A stretch of DNA of 64,000 nt from Typha latifolia (taxonomy: Eukaryota; Streptophyta; Magnoliopsida; Poales; Typhaceae): NCBI GenBank assembly GCA_019914945.1, contig CM034101.1, positions 2,801,188-2,865,187 of the forward strand. Reading direction: 5' to 3'. Below, in pieces: positions 22,590-34,950 of this stretch. Positions within the stretch are counted from its first letter, which is position 1, and each line of letters starts with the position of its first letter. The position numbers were made by a program, and so were the translations under genes. A model generated the notes under the pieces. That model saw only the letters and a program-made list of their open reading frames with translations, was not told the origin of the DNA and did no database searches.

Positions 22590-22929
22590 TGGGAGGTTTT
22601 GAGTGTGATCGAAGTGAGAAGAGAAGTTTCGGGGTCGGGGGAACAATGGTTAGTGTTTGGATGGATATTGGGGAACGGACGGGTTTATTAAGTTAGTTAT
22701 AGATCCGACCCGTAAAACTAAGTCTCGGTTTTATTATAACATCATCTCGGAGAATTCCTACCCTCTTTGCTCCGGTCGGCGGTCCTCATCCCAATATTTA
22801 CACCACTTTTCCTCAGTCAGTCAAAAACAATGAGAAAACTTCTTCTCCAAGCAAAAAAGGAAGTCAAAATCCTCCGTCCACCCTCTGTTTCTCAACAATT
22901 TCCTTCATACTCTCGAGACCCCCTCACAC

Positions 22930-22936
22930 TATAAAT
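22930..22936 (+). promoter_or_regulatory. TATA box of the GNAT acetyltransferase gene
   Basis: TATAAAT, 67 bp before the ATG at 22997. The gene is divergent from CDC73, with only about 400 bp between the two starts. Confidence 0.55.
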
Positions 22937-22996
22937 TTAAAGAAGGTTAAGCCCTTGATCAAATATACAACACATCCCAAATCCCAACCAGAAGAT

Positions 22997-23548
22997 ATGG
23001 ATCAAATCCAACCCCCAAAGAATCCTACACCCACCGTAACCCTCCGCCCCTGCCGCCCATCCGACTTGGACGCCCTCGTAGCATGGGCCTGGGACCCACG
23101 CATCCTTCAATTCCTCCGCCGCGGTCCGTTAGCCAACTCCGACGAAGCCCGCCACTACCTAACTACCCATATACTACCCCACCCGTACTGCCGAGCCATC
23201 TGCGTCGACGACCGGCCCGTGGGCATGATCAAGGTCAATCCTGGGCCGGCCCACGAGCCGTTCAAGGCCTCGGTCGGGTACAGCCTGGCCTACGACTACT
23301 GGGGCCGGGGAATCGCCACCGTGGTACTGAAGATGGTAGTCGGCGACGTGTTCAAGTCGTGGGCGCATTTGGTGAGGCTGGAGGCGATCGCCGACGTCGA
23401 GAACCCGGCGTCGCAGAGGGTGTTGGAGAAGGCTGGGTTTAAGAGGGAAGGGGTTTTGAGGAAGTTCGTGATGTTGAAGGGGGAGTATAGGGATATGGTC
23501 ATGTTTAGCTACTTGGCCAGTGATGATCCTATAATATATGATAACTAA
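22997..23548 (+). CDS. GNAT-family N-acetyltransferase (RimJ/RimL-like), intronless
   Basis: A single exon of 183 aa, GC-rich at its 5' end. The fold runs from VTLRPCRPSDLDALVAWAWD (residues about 13-32) through the acetyl-CoA loop YDYWGRGIATVVLKMVV (about 97-113), with the R-G-x-G/A pyrophosphate signature, to the conserved NPASQRVLEKAGFKREGVLR end (about 137-156). This layout is Acetyltransf_3 / RimJ-RimL type. In plants such small intronless genes are usually listed as uncharacterised N-acetyltransferases. The substrate (protein N-terminus, amine or antibiotic-like compound) cannot be told from sequence. The codon at 22955 is TTG, so 22997 is the first usable ATG. Confidence 0.9.
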   Translation: MDQIQPPKNPTPTVTLRPCRPSDLDALVAWAWDPRILQFLRRGPLANSDEARHYLTTHILPHPYCRAICVDDRPVGMIKVNPGPAHEPFKASVGYSLAYDYWGRGIATVVLKMVVGDVFKSWAHLVRLEAIADVENPASQRVLEKAGFKREGVLRKFVMLKGEYRDMVMFSYLASDDPIIYDN

Positions 23549-23782
23549 TGCCTTGTTATGTTTAGTTTTCTATATGAAAATAAAGTCCTTGAATGATAGA
23601 TAGATATTCGAGTACAGCACAAAGATTTGAACTCAGTCAATCTCAACCAAGCGTAAATAGTCAATACCAGAGTATTTCCATCCTTTTGGTTCACAGATAA
23701 CCAAATGGAGTTTACACAAGAGGTAAAAAGAAAGAGGAGAACTATTAATTTTGGCTTCAAAACACAGCAGAAGATGAAACTT

Positions 23783-25447
23783 TTATAGCGTAGGTGATGA
23801 TTCTGGTGACTCCTCAGCTCCTTCGCCGTCAAAGAGCATCTCCTGGTACCGGCAATCACTACTGCAGAAAGCTTTCTCACCTCTGTCAGAAGCAAAGAAA
23901 CACACAATTCAGTTCAACGCGTTCTAAGAACCAAGTGGAAGAGCAGTGATTTTGAACGATAACATGGAACGAAGGAAAGATAGGTACATCATCATCTATT
24001 TGCATGAAGAATTCTAACATCTACAAGGGAAAAATGGCACGGAGGAGGTCAATTTCTATGGCTTATGCTAGCCAAACCACCCAAGTTCAAAGCATCAAGC
24101 CTATAACATTTTCAATTAAGATTAAAGAAACTTTTAATTGTTAAAGGAAGCCTGAGACAGGGGTTGGGGTCCTTGGGGACCACTTAGAACGACAAATTGC
24201 GATGTGGGACCCCGATAACAAATAGCTGGGACATAGTTTAGTGGATTTGGATTTTTTACACTGCTACTTATGTGACAAAAAATAGCAGTAATGGATGGTC
24301 TTCATCATGAAAGCCACAGGGAATCAAAACATCACAATCTTCATATTAAAGTACTTATTCTTAGTGCATTACACAAAGAAGGAGTTGATCACAAGGAAGA
24401 TTGAATATACTTTTAAATGAAACTAATTTTTTGTCTCATTCTCAAGGTACTGATCAACTAATCTGAACAATTAATTTCATCAATAATATATCACAGTTTA
24501 GAACAGCTCGATAGTAATATCTGCATTTGAGCTTCATATTTGCACGAATTTGAGAATAAGAACACTACTGACAATATTAGATAGGCACATAATTTAGACT
24601 AAGTAATAAGGAATCAAAATGGAACTCGGAGAGTGAATGCTAACCTATTCATAAAGATATCGTTCCCTTTCACAAGCTTCTTGTTGCATGCATGGCAGAA
24701 GCCCAAGAGAAGATTATCTGACGTACAACCTCCATGATCCTCAGTAACCATACTCTCCTTCCTCAGAGCAAGAAACGCATCGTCATGGCTCTCAATGATG
24801 CAATTGTCAAAGATGTGAATAGTCCTCGGTTTCGGGCCATGGCAAATCACACATGTGTAATCCTCCGAGAGCTCCATTTCTTCTTCAGTGATGCACCCTG
24901 ACAGTACCCTGCGAGAAGAGAGCACTGCCTCTGGCACCGAATTCTCCGACGCAAATAAAGATCTCTGGGCGGGCGACAGCATAGCCAGTTGAGAATCCTT
25001 ATTCCTGACACCAAATTCGATCGGCGATTTCAGAGACTCCACTTGTGAAACAGAGTTCACATGAACAGAGGGGATTTGGATCTTGAGCTGTGTCCCAAGT
25101 AACACCATTCTAGTCTCTGGGTAGGAGGACTTCTCTTCTAGTTCATTGGTCTCAAGAGCATCAACAAGACCAAGCCCAATGGCTTTTGAGTTCCCATTGA
25201 CCCAAGGGAGCTTCCTTGGGTTCCTATCAGAGAACAAGGGCTTCCCAAGGGAAGATAACTGCTTGGCTTCTAGAGTGGAGGTTGGACTCATGGCAGTACC
25301 GCAGTCAGATAAGCCCACGGAAAGATTTGAAGAGGGGAAGAGATAGGTGGGTCTGTACTTGTATTGGTTTCCAGTGGGAGATGAAACAGAAGGGTTAGGA
25401 ATCAGGCCTTGTTTGCTCCCAACTGCTCTTGATCTCTTCCACACCAT
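23783..25447 (-). CDS. FCS-like zinc finger (FLZ, DUF581) protein
   Basis: Two exons: 25447-24645 and 23882-23783, giving 300 aa. The N-terminal 190 residues are low-complexity and Ser/Pro-rich. The FLZ domain begins near residue 197 (YTCVICHGPKPRTIHIFDNC) and contains the zinc ligands C251, C254, C274 and C278 (GFCHAC, then KAFCSSDC). The intron falls inside the finger, as in other FLZ genes. FLZ proteins bind SnRK1 kinase subunits and act as scaffolds in sugar/energy and ABA signalling. The 5' leader is probably spliced (acceptor near 25468) and includes a GAA tract. In-frame codons upstream of 25447 have no similarity to the family. Confidence 0.9.
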
Positions 25448-25603
25448 TGTATCTTCACTTCCACTGTTGAACAAAAGAATTAGAAGTTTTTTTACATACA
25501 AACTTTGAACGCAGAAAAAAGAGGGCCCAAAAGGAAAAGGGAAAAGAAAAGAGATGTTCTTCCCTTTCTTTCTTCTTCTTTTGACGAAGAAAATGTACCA
25601 GAA

Positions 25604-25637
25604 AGAAGAAGAAGAAGAAGAAGAAGAAGAAGAAGAA
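25604..25637. repeat. (AGA)n microsatellite in the FLZ 5' leader or leader intron
   Basis: About 11 GAA/AGA units. On the minus (transcribed) strand this is a CTT tract upstream of the start codon, a common feature of plant leaders. Confidence 0.9.
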
Positions 25638-27545
25638 TGAAGAAGAAAACATTTAAGGCAGCTGAAATAGAGACAAATGAAGAGAAATACGAACTCACCA
25701 AGAAGTTTGTTTGGGATTATCAGCAGAAGCCAAGGTTTAGCAGAGCATGCTTCCAAAGGGCTCCATTAATCATCAGCAAGTTTAAGAACTCAAAAAAGCA
25801 AGCAAATGAGCTCCAGGGTGAACAAATGCTGGACTAATCTTGAACTCGGACTGTCTAAAAACAGAAATGATCCGAAAATAGTAGAGAGCTATCCTCAAGA
25901 AACGACGATCTGTTCGGGATAAGGAGGTGATAACCGTATTTTTGGTGATCTCTTCCTCTCTTTTTTTATCACTCGCCAACTCATCCAAAAAGATTCGAAA
26001 GCAAACCAACATAACCTCACTTCATCTGAGGGAAAACAAATCCCAGAATAATAACTACCCAGATCGCAAAATCTCAACTTGACAACGAAAAACCCGCAAA
26101 GATCACTCCTTTCCCCTTCCTCACACCTGCGGCGTGGGTTTGTGGATAAAGATTCTCGGTTACGGGAGAGTAGGATTGGGTGCCAGAGAACCTAAGTGGA
26201 GTCTAATGCTGCCCATGGGTAAGCGGAACAGAGATCTTATTTAAAGAGAAAGAGAGAGAAGGTGTGGTTTTCTTAAACCGCCATCAAAATTTTCTTTGAA
26301 GTTTTCTTTCTTATTTACAGTGTATCTTCACTAGTTTTGAAGTAGTAAAGTAATTGTTATCAATCCATTGGAAGAGGCATTAAATGGCCACCTTTTCTCT
26401 ATCAAAGTGTAGCTTGAGATTTCTTTTCTATCTCTACTACTAGTAGTAGTTAAATCTTAATATTTATCTTAATGGAAGGGTGATGATTCCTCTCTACTAT
26501 GATTTCGTGTAATAGGGATAGGGATAAGGGCCATGGATATTTATGGTAGTCATAAATGGCACTGTAATAGGTAGTAGTTGATCCAATAAAACTTTCACTT
26601 TACCTAATTTAAGAGCAAATTATAGTTTATCTCTTTATAATCTGACTGATTTTAGTAGGTCTCTAAATAACTAAATTATTCTTACCATTTTTAAAACTAG
26701 ATAATATCTTTATAGGGATAAGTAAGTTTTCTACATCTTCCTTAACTGTCACGGACAGTAGAAGATTAAATACTTAAATTTAAAATATATAATAATAAGT
26801 TAAAGTTAATTTTTTTTTCATTCGATTGATTGAACCTCATAATTTTCTTTTAACAAAAAAACCTCACATATTGACCCAATTAAAATGTCACAAGTCCATC
26901 AAACTCTTGATTAATTAGTTTAAGCTTTAACATCCATTTCTTGGTTACTTGTGGATGCTTTCCATTATATTTTGCATCTAGGAAAGTATATGCACACCAT
27001 TAAAAGTTACTACTTGCAATTGCCAATTGTATTACAAGTAGTTCTTTTTTCTCATTAACTGTCACTTCCAGATGTCTGACTGAAAAGATTCACTGTGTTT
27101 ATTGAACTCAGGAAATTCTTAAACTTTCATTTTGCCACTTGTGGATGTTTTTACTGTGTAAAATATTGTTGTGTTTGATTCAGTGTTTGTCTGAATTCAC
27201 TGGAATTACAACGAAGTCGATGGAAAACTTTGTCTGAATTCACTAGATTTTCTTTGCCAATATAGTTTGATATAATATATTAACCATTATACTGGTGATA
27301 GTAATTTTCTACTTTGAATTTTATTTCTCCCCACTTTAATTTGATCATCTGGCATAGCATAATCTCGCAAAAGATCCATGATTAGTCTTAGGGAATTTAG
27401 TCAATTTACCCCTAATGGCTTAGCCCCATTTCAACTTACCTCTATCTATTTTAAACTTATGCACTTAATTCTTTGTTGGCCTAGACTAAATTGTTGCTAT
27501 TAGTCAACCGTTTATAGCGACATAAAACGACTAGATAATTTTTAT

Positions 27546-27661
27546 AAAAATATAATCTGATTTTAAAGTAATGTGGATAAGTTAGTTATTTAATAATTTA
27601 CTCAAAAATATAATCTGATTTTAAAGTAATGTGGATAAGTTAGTTATTTAATAATTTACTC
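27546..27661. repeat. Perfect 58-bp tandem duplication
   Basis: Copy 1 is 27546-27603 and copy 2 is 27604-27661. By eye they are identical along all 58 bases, so the duplication is recent or an assembly artefact. Confidence 0.9.
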
Positions 27662-27961
27662 ATGTCGGAAAATATTAGTGCCAATAAATTATTATTAGTT
27701 TTAAATGATTGGTTAGATTAACTACTTAAATTTGAAGTATAGAAAAGTAAATTAAAATCAGACTATCCTTAATCTTAATAAAAGTAATATATTATTACCA
27801 ATATTCTAAAATAGTGAATGAAACAAAATGAATCATAAAGTTGAATCAATCTCCTCAAAGTAAAACTTATATGCTTCCATGCTTGGCAAATGCCAACTTT
27901 ATAAGAGTCTGATGTGAAACTACTTTCATCTGATAAAGAAAAAAAAAAAACTTTCATCTGA

Positions 27962-28144
27962 TTGATCTGCCACTTGATTCCAAAACACCCATTTGTTCAA
28001 TCAAACTCCTCCTCTTGGATTTATCAACCACATAGTGAGTAATCTTTACATAGAATGAATCAATTGCAAGTCCACCAACCTCATCCAAACCCTTCTCAAA
28101 GCCAGACCACATCCTTTCAACCAAATGGAAGCTTGCTCAAAGTT
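27962..28144 (-). pseudogene. Possible coding relic of unknown family
   Basis: On the minus strand about 60 codons stay open with ordinary protein composition (FHLVERMWSGFEKGLDEV, then IDSFYVKITHYVVDK). Upstream sequence in the same frame is broken by stops and no start is visible. I do not recognise the family. It could be a gene fragment captured by a repeat, or chance. Confidence 0.3.
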
Positions 28145-29519
28145 CTTCCCCCCTTTACTGTTGCAAAGAGTTGAAAGCCCATTTGCTCAACCTATCCAAA
28201 TGCATCAATATTCCATTAGCTGAGGGGGTTCATGGCCCCCTTCATATCCTACCAAATGGATGTAGCTTTCACTAGAGATGCCAAATTGCATGTTGTGATG
28301 CAACAAGTGAAAAGAAAAAAACAGCATCTCTCTAACCTCAAGTACTTCTCTATGATTGAGACAAAAGACATACTGATCATTAATGCATGTTTGTCTTCCA
28401 TTTTCTTTCTTCAAGCATCACACAACTCATAAAAAGGCATGCCAATGACTGTATAAATTGGCAACTATTGTCAATCTCACCTATCTATCAAACTTTTCCA
28501 AAACTTTCTTCTCTCCTACGCCACCCTCTATCCCAACGCACACTATCGAGAAAATATTTTAATAATGATAGCGGGCGATAAATTTAAGTTTTTAAGTCAA
28601 TTGATTATTTAGCGGAGACCGATAAGATGTAATGCCTAAGTATTAACATACTCTCTTGGGATTAATTTCATCAGTTTGTGTAATTTTTTTTAATTAGTAA
28701 TGGATGCTGTCATCATGCATGGATTTTGAATTAGGGAACAACATAGGGTAGATTAGTTAAAAAATTAAAGCATAATTAAGCACACAGACTTGGAAGAACA
28801 CAGCTTAAATGAGGCACACAAAGTTAATGCAGCCAATAGTAAACATATAAGTAAGACAATTCTTTTCTTTTCTTTTTTTTTTTCTTAAGAAGTGGAAACT
28901 TAACATTGCCTTAATTTAAATAAGTGCCACTTGAATTCGAAATATATAATTATTACACAATAATCTCACATTATTTGGATATGAAATTAATCCCTGTACC
29001 ACTCCATTTAATGAAACAAAAGCAAACATAGTTCCTTTATTCTTTGGAAGTTAGTATTGATATGTAATAAAAAATTTATTAAGAAATTATCAAGAGGATA
29101 ATACATTAGTTACTTTCTATGCGACAACATTAATTTTTTACGAGTGATATTTATTGAGCAAGAATTTACTTTCGACGATATGGTTGGTAAAATGACGTTA
29201 TGCCCAACCTTTATCTTTTTAGGCTTATCTTACTATCATATAAGTTTAGGGGTATTTTTGTCAATATAAAAAGTTGCTCTATAAATATCATTTCTCTTGA
29301 ATTTTTTTCTCAAGCCCTTGCCCTTGAAGTCTCTTGACTACTATGTGAGAAAGATTAGCCAATTAAACCGATGTTAAGTCCAAATGGCCCATGGGCTTGA
29401 ACCCAAGATGGGCCCTACTGGATGTTGGCCTAATCCCAATCTGAAGCCTAAACTTCTCTTGGGCCTGGGATTGTAATTGGGCCTAAAGCTCCAAATTTCT
29501 ACCCAAGTTATCAGCCTTA

Positions 29520-29524
29520 TAATA

Positions 29525-29596
<72 letters not shown>
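29520..29596. repeat. (TAA)n followed by (TTA)n: self-complementary microsatellite
   Basis: A run of TAA units switches directly into TTA units of similar length, so one strand can fold into a long hairpin. Confidence 0.9.
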
Positions 29597-30268
29597 CTAA
29601 GTTTATCCTGGTGATATCTGACATACTAAATCAAATTTCTTACTTCTCAAATAAAAAAAAAATATTACCTAAAATTATCTCCATTTGATTTGAAAATCTG
29701 ATTCTAATTTTTTTTTCTAATTTTCTTTTTTACTTTGATCTATATAACTTGCTCGTGTGTATTAATTTATAACTAAAGTTAACTTATCTATGTGATAACT
29801 GTAATAGTATCTCTTAAGACATTACAAATAAAATATAGTATATATATATATATTTATATATTTTGTTGAGAAATTTCACTAAAATTTATCCAATATATTG
29901 GTTTAACTAGGAAGTAGGAAATAAACTAGCGGTTTGCTACAAATTAACTAATTAATAAGAGACACTGGGTACGTTCTAGAAGACCTGTTTTGGGACACAT
30001 GATAAAAAGATACCCAGAACTATTTGGTACGAAGGAAAAGAGGAACCACCTCCACTTATGAGGAGTAAAATTCGCTATGGCGTCCCCCTTATTTAATCCC
30101 GTGATCCCTCTCCTGCTCTTCTCTCCTCCCTCCTCTCCTGCTCCTCCTCCTCTCCCTCTTCCTCTCTCTTCCTCCTTCCCGCCACGGCCTTTCTGCGCTG
30201 GCCGCCGCCGAGCCGCCGCCTCCAGGATCCGCCGGAGAGCCCGACGTGGCCGGCCGGAGAGGGAAGGC

Positions 30269-33200
30269 ATGGCGTCCTCCGCCGCCGCTCGCCTCGCGCC
30301 GCTCCGCCGGAAGGATAGCGGCGAGGGTTATGACGAGGAGGCAGTGATGAGACCTCTCGATCCGGACGGTGGCGAGATCGAGATGCCGTACTCCGAGTAC
30401 CGAAGCGGTGAATTCGAGCTTCTCCTCTCTCTCTCTCTCCCTCATCCTTTCCTTAGGGTTTGCTCTTGCTTTAATTATCTCGTAGTCTCAAGTTACTCCG
30501 AAAGATCAATGGGTTTTACTTATTGCAATTTAATTGTCAGTATGGCAGGGAATGCATTATCATAGCTCATAATAAGTACTTCTTGAACTGAGTGTAACGG
30601 ATGCAATTTGAGTAAATCGGATCATCAGAGAGAAGAATGATGTGCAATATAGGCTGAGGATCTATATTGCTATGGATTAAAACAGGAGGATCAATGGAAA
30701 GCGCCTCTGGCGAGTAACACTACTGTCATCTACTCCTTAAATTAGAAGAAAATATCATATATTTATTTAAGACTTGCCATGCGTTATGAAAGCATGTTGA
30801 GACAATTATGTGTCAGTATGTGCGAAATTAAGTCTTGCTGATATTAAATTGTTGAGGTGGACATTGAAATGGAAGGAAAGATAGAATAAGAACTGAGTAT
30901 CTACTATCAAGAAAGCGGTGCGATCTTGTTTGATATCTGCTTAGACTTTCACTATTCTTGTTAGTGCAAACAGCGGTGGGATTAGTTTTGATTTAAGTGA
31001 AGATATCTGCTGCAGGTACTTCAACATCAAGGAGTCAACCAGTCTTAGCTGAAGTAGAGGCATTTCCTAGAGATAAGGGAGGAAAGTACCAATATAGTAC
31101 AAATGGTCCACTAAAGGGCAGGCCTAGGATAAGCTCATTATGCTTCGGCGTTGACTTGTCAGCGGATAATTTTGCTGTTGCTATTGTTTATTTTGTGCAA
31201 GGAGTGTTGGGACTTGCCAGGCTTGCTGTGAGCTTTTACTTAAAAGACAATCTTCATCTTGATCCAGCAGAGGTATAGTACTATGAATTGTCTTTCAGGT
31301 ATTCCATTCATTTTTCATCTGTTTTTGCATGTGTGCACTCTCATATAATTGTTTCCCTCTTAAAACCTTTTCATATTGACCAAGCATGCTGACTCTATTC
31401 GCCTATTCTTTTCGCGCCGTTTGACAAACACTTCCTTTTTAAAAATTAGACAGCGGTTATATCTGGTGTCTCTTCCTTGCCATGGTTGATCAAGCCTCTA
31501 TATGGTTTTATCAGGTTTGACTAGATGTTTCCATATCTTTATTTTTAACATTTCTGCATTCTCTCTGGTCATGTGCCTTTCATTAAGTTCTTCTGATTTC
31601 AGTGACTCTATCCCACTGTTTGGCTATCGAAGAAGATCATATCTCATTCTATCTGGTCTTCTTGGAGCGCTTTCATGGAGCTTGATGGCCACAATGGTTG
31701 ACAGCAAGTATGATGCAGCATTCTGTATCTTTCTTGGATCTCTTTCAGTTGCCTTTTCAGATGTTGTAAGTGTTTATTAGTTTTCCTTCCAACTGCTATT
31801 GTTTATGTTGGTGTTTGATGAATCAATACTTTCACAGACAACATATAATGCTGCAACATAATTTTGACTTTTTATTCTCATGTTCATGCCTTTTACATAA
31901 ATAATATGCTTAGAATTTAGAAGATGACGTGTCTTTTTTTGGTGAAAGTAGATAAATATTCAATGCACCCCATGATGCAATGCAGCAACGAACCAGAGTT
32001 GTACACTAATAACCTGTTTTGGGGCTCTTTCAAGCTCATCTCATTGAAGAACCTCATTGCTGCTTTAATGCTTGTTCTACATCTAACCTCTCTTGTGTGC
32101 TAGTTGGTTCATAGGATAAAGTAGCTCTCTTTTGAACAAAGTTCTGCACTACTGTAGTGAGCCGCACATCACAGTTCAAAGTGATTGCCGACTTGGTTTC
32201 AGCTCAGTTTAAGGTTGAATAACACTATTGAATTGACCAACCAAGCCTTAGCAGTCAAAAGCGTAGGTCAGCTTTTCTGGTTTCCAACTTCGTACTTTAG
32301 TAGTGCACGAGTCTTAAGCTAAAATATTTTTCCCAACTTACTTTTCCAAGTTTTTTTCGGAAATGCAACATCAATACTGATGCTAGACTGTAACCTCTCT
32401 AAATCTCTGTTCAAGGGTTGCAAAAGAATTATGCTGGAATGATACGTGGGTTTGCTACAGAACTCGAAAAGCATTTTTTTAGTTAGTCTTTTTGTTATTA
32501 TTCCATTCCTCTTAGTACTTTCATAAAGTGTTGAGATATATACTTAGATATATATTTCAGGTGGTAGATTCTATGGTTGTTGAAAGGGCTCGTGGAGAGT
32601 CACAAAGCATGTCTGGATCTCTTCAGTCTCTTTGTTGGGGATCATCAGCATTTGGAGGCATTGTGAGTGCATATTTTAGTGGTTCTCTGGTGGATGCTTA
32701 TGGAGTAAGGTTTGTTCTATACTGAAGCTTCAGGCTGATGTGCGACATGATGTGTTATTGATTCTTCTTTTTTTTTTTAATTGCAGATTTGTCTTTGGTG
32801 TTACTGCATTCCTACCCCTGATGACATCCGCAGTTGCTTTGCTTGTAAATGAACAGGCTTTGCCATCTTCAGGAGGATATAAGCCATCAATTTCTACTTC
32901 AGGTTTTGTTGAAAGCACCAAGCAGCATATCATGCAGTTGTGGACTGCAGTGAGGCAGCCTGAAATATTTTTGCCCACCCTATTTATATTCCTTTGGCAA
33001 GCAACACCACAATCAGACTCTGCCATGTTCTTTTTTATGTATGTTCCCTACCATAACTAGCATTATACTTAGCCCAATTGTACCTTGAAAATCTTGGTAT
33101 TCGATCTACTACCATATTACTGGTTCTAGATGAGGTAAATTTCGGTTGGTTTTCTCTGGATGAACTTTCAGCAATCAACATTGGTGCCTAATTTAAGAAT

Positions 33201-34950
33201 TTGTATGGTTGGATTCTTATAACTTATGTAAAATTGTAAATGAACATATTGATGTGTTATCTTTTGCTCTGTATTAAATAAGATGCGCAACTACAAGTGA
33301 CTGCCTGATCATTTCTGTATTACTCAGTGAAGACTGGCTTAGATTAATCATCCCGAGAAATATGTTCTCTTAGATTCTGTTGTCAATTAAGTATTTCTAA
33401 ATGGTAAACACGATGGAATCTTTTAGGGTTTGAGTGTCAGAATACTACGGTTCATTTCTTGTCAATAAGGTGACCTGTTAATTTTCCCTATCATTATGTT
33501 TCTCTGTGCATATATGGCTTACTTGCAACTTGCCCTACTTCTTGCACTTTAAACGCATGATATTTTCTGAATGTTTATATCTGTCTATTTGATGGTTTTC
33601 AGCACAAATAAGCTTGGATTTACTCCAGAATTTTTAGGGCGTGTTAAACTTGTTACGTCTGTGGCATCCTTGGCGGGCGTTGGACTGTATAATGGATTCC
33701 TGAAGACAGTTCCTTTAAGGAAGATATTTCTTCTGACAACCATTGTGGGTTCTGCCCTTGGAATGACACAGGTGCTATTCATTTGACTTTTAGAATATTA
33801 GATGATTGGGGACTTCATGTTTCTCTTGTAAGCTAATTCTGGTCTTACTTTCTCAGGTTTTACTTGTCACTGGACTAAATCGTCAGTTTGGCATAAGTGA
33901 TGAATGGTTCTCCATTGGGGATTCTCTGATTATAACAGTCCTCAGTCAGGTGACTAACATTAGTTGAATTAGAAATTTATGTAGAAAAGGTTTTTTAATT
34001 TCCATCTGATAATTATGATCTCTACTCTACATGTTACATATACTATACATTGTATGTAAGCTATAAGAAGAATTCTGCGTGTCAATGGATATTGTTTTGC
34101 CTTTTCAATCACAAGAACTTCTCTTTTGGGGTGTATATGGTCAGACGGTTATCTGGGTGAGAACATGCTTTTCAGAAGTCATTTTTCTTCTAGTTTATTT
34201 CTTGAAATTTGTATATATATGCATTCTATATTTAAAGTTATTAATGTTTAAGTAAGTTTGTGCTAATGAGATCCTTTAAGGTTACGCCAACATGTCCCAT
34301 AATTTGCAAGATGGCTTTTACACCACACACTGTTATATCTATATCTAAAAAGTCAAGTATTACTGAAAAGGATATACTTTTTCAGAAGAAGGAAAACAAT
34401 AAGAATATATGATAGAAGACCTGCCAGAATGTTTTTATGAAGAAAGAAAAGCTCTAGAGTCTTTACTTCTTTACATTTTCAACAACTGCATTGTATTTTC
34501 AGGTGATGTGCTAGTTGGCAATAATATATTTATATTATTCCAAACCATTAGGCATGCTTTTGAATGTTTTTATTATGTTGTCCTCTAATGTTGGTGGGGT
34601 TTATTTTATACTATTGCAGAATTATTCATTTTCTCTAACACTGAATTTTACTGTAGGCCTCTTTCATGCCTGTTTTAGTATTAGCTGCCAGATTATGTCC
34701 ACCGGGAATGGAAGCTACACTTTTTGCTACACTAATGTCTATATCAAATGGGGGAAGTGTCACTGGTGGTCTTGTGGGTGCTGGGCTGACCCAGTTTCTT
34801 GGGGTCACCAGAGACAGCTTTGGCAATTTAGCTGTTTTAATTATTATCTGCAATCTCAGCTCTTTGCTGCCTCTGCCCCTCCTCGGTCTTCTTCCAGCAG
34901 AAAATCCTGAGGCTGAGGATAGGGATCTCGAACAGGCAAAATCAAATTGA
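30269..34950 (+). CDS. Folate-biopterin transporter (FBT family, major facilitator), probably FBT1-like
   Basis: Nine exons: 30269-30407, 31016-31272, 31450-31514, 31603-31765, 32561-32709, 32787-33038, 33603-33771, 33857-33949 and 34657-34950, giving 526 aa. The membrane body starts in exon 2 ([20 protein letters not shown]) and has the usual MFS loop ([11 protein letters not shown]), the [15 protein letters not shown] signature after helix 4/5 and the late [12 protein letters not shown] segment. FBT proteins move folates or pterins. The closest plant group I recall is the plastid-envelope member related to a cyanobacterial carrier. An in-frame ATG at 30077 would add 64 Ser/Pro/Arg-rich residues resembling a transit peptide. 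I use 30269 because the CT-rich stretch at 30105-30185 looks like an untranslated leader. Confidence 0.9.

Larger units (their letters stand above)
26250..30076. other. Gene-poor, repeat-rich interval
   Basis: No intact gene recognised. It holds a perfect 58-bp tandem duplication (27546-27661), a short open relic on the minus strand (about 28144-27962) and a mirror-paired TAA/TTA tract (29520-29596). Stretches such as AAATTATAGTTTATCTC near 26625 look like ordinary plant dispersed-repeat remnants. Confidence 0.55.

Noticed and set aside
30089..30445. 118-residue minus-strand frame opposite FBT exon 1
   Set aside because: Arg/Glu-rich mirror of a CT-rich leader, no family features.
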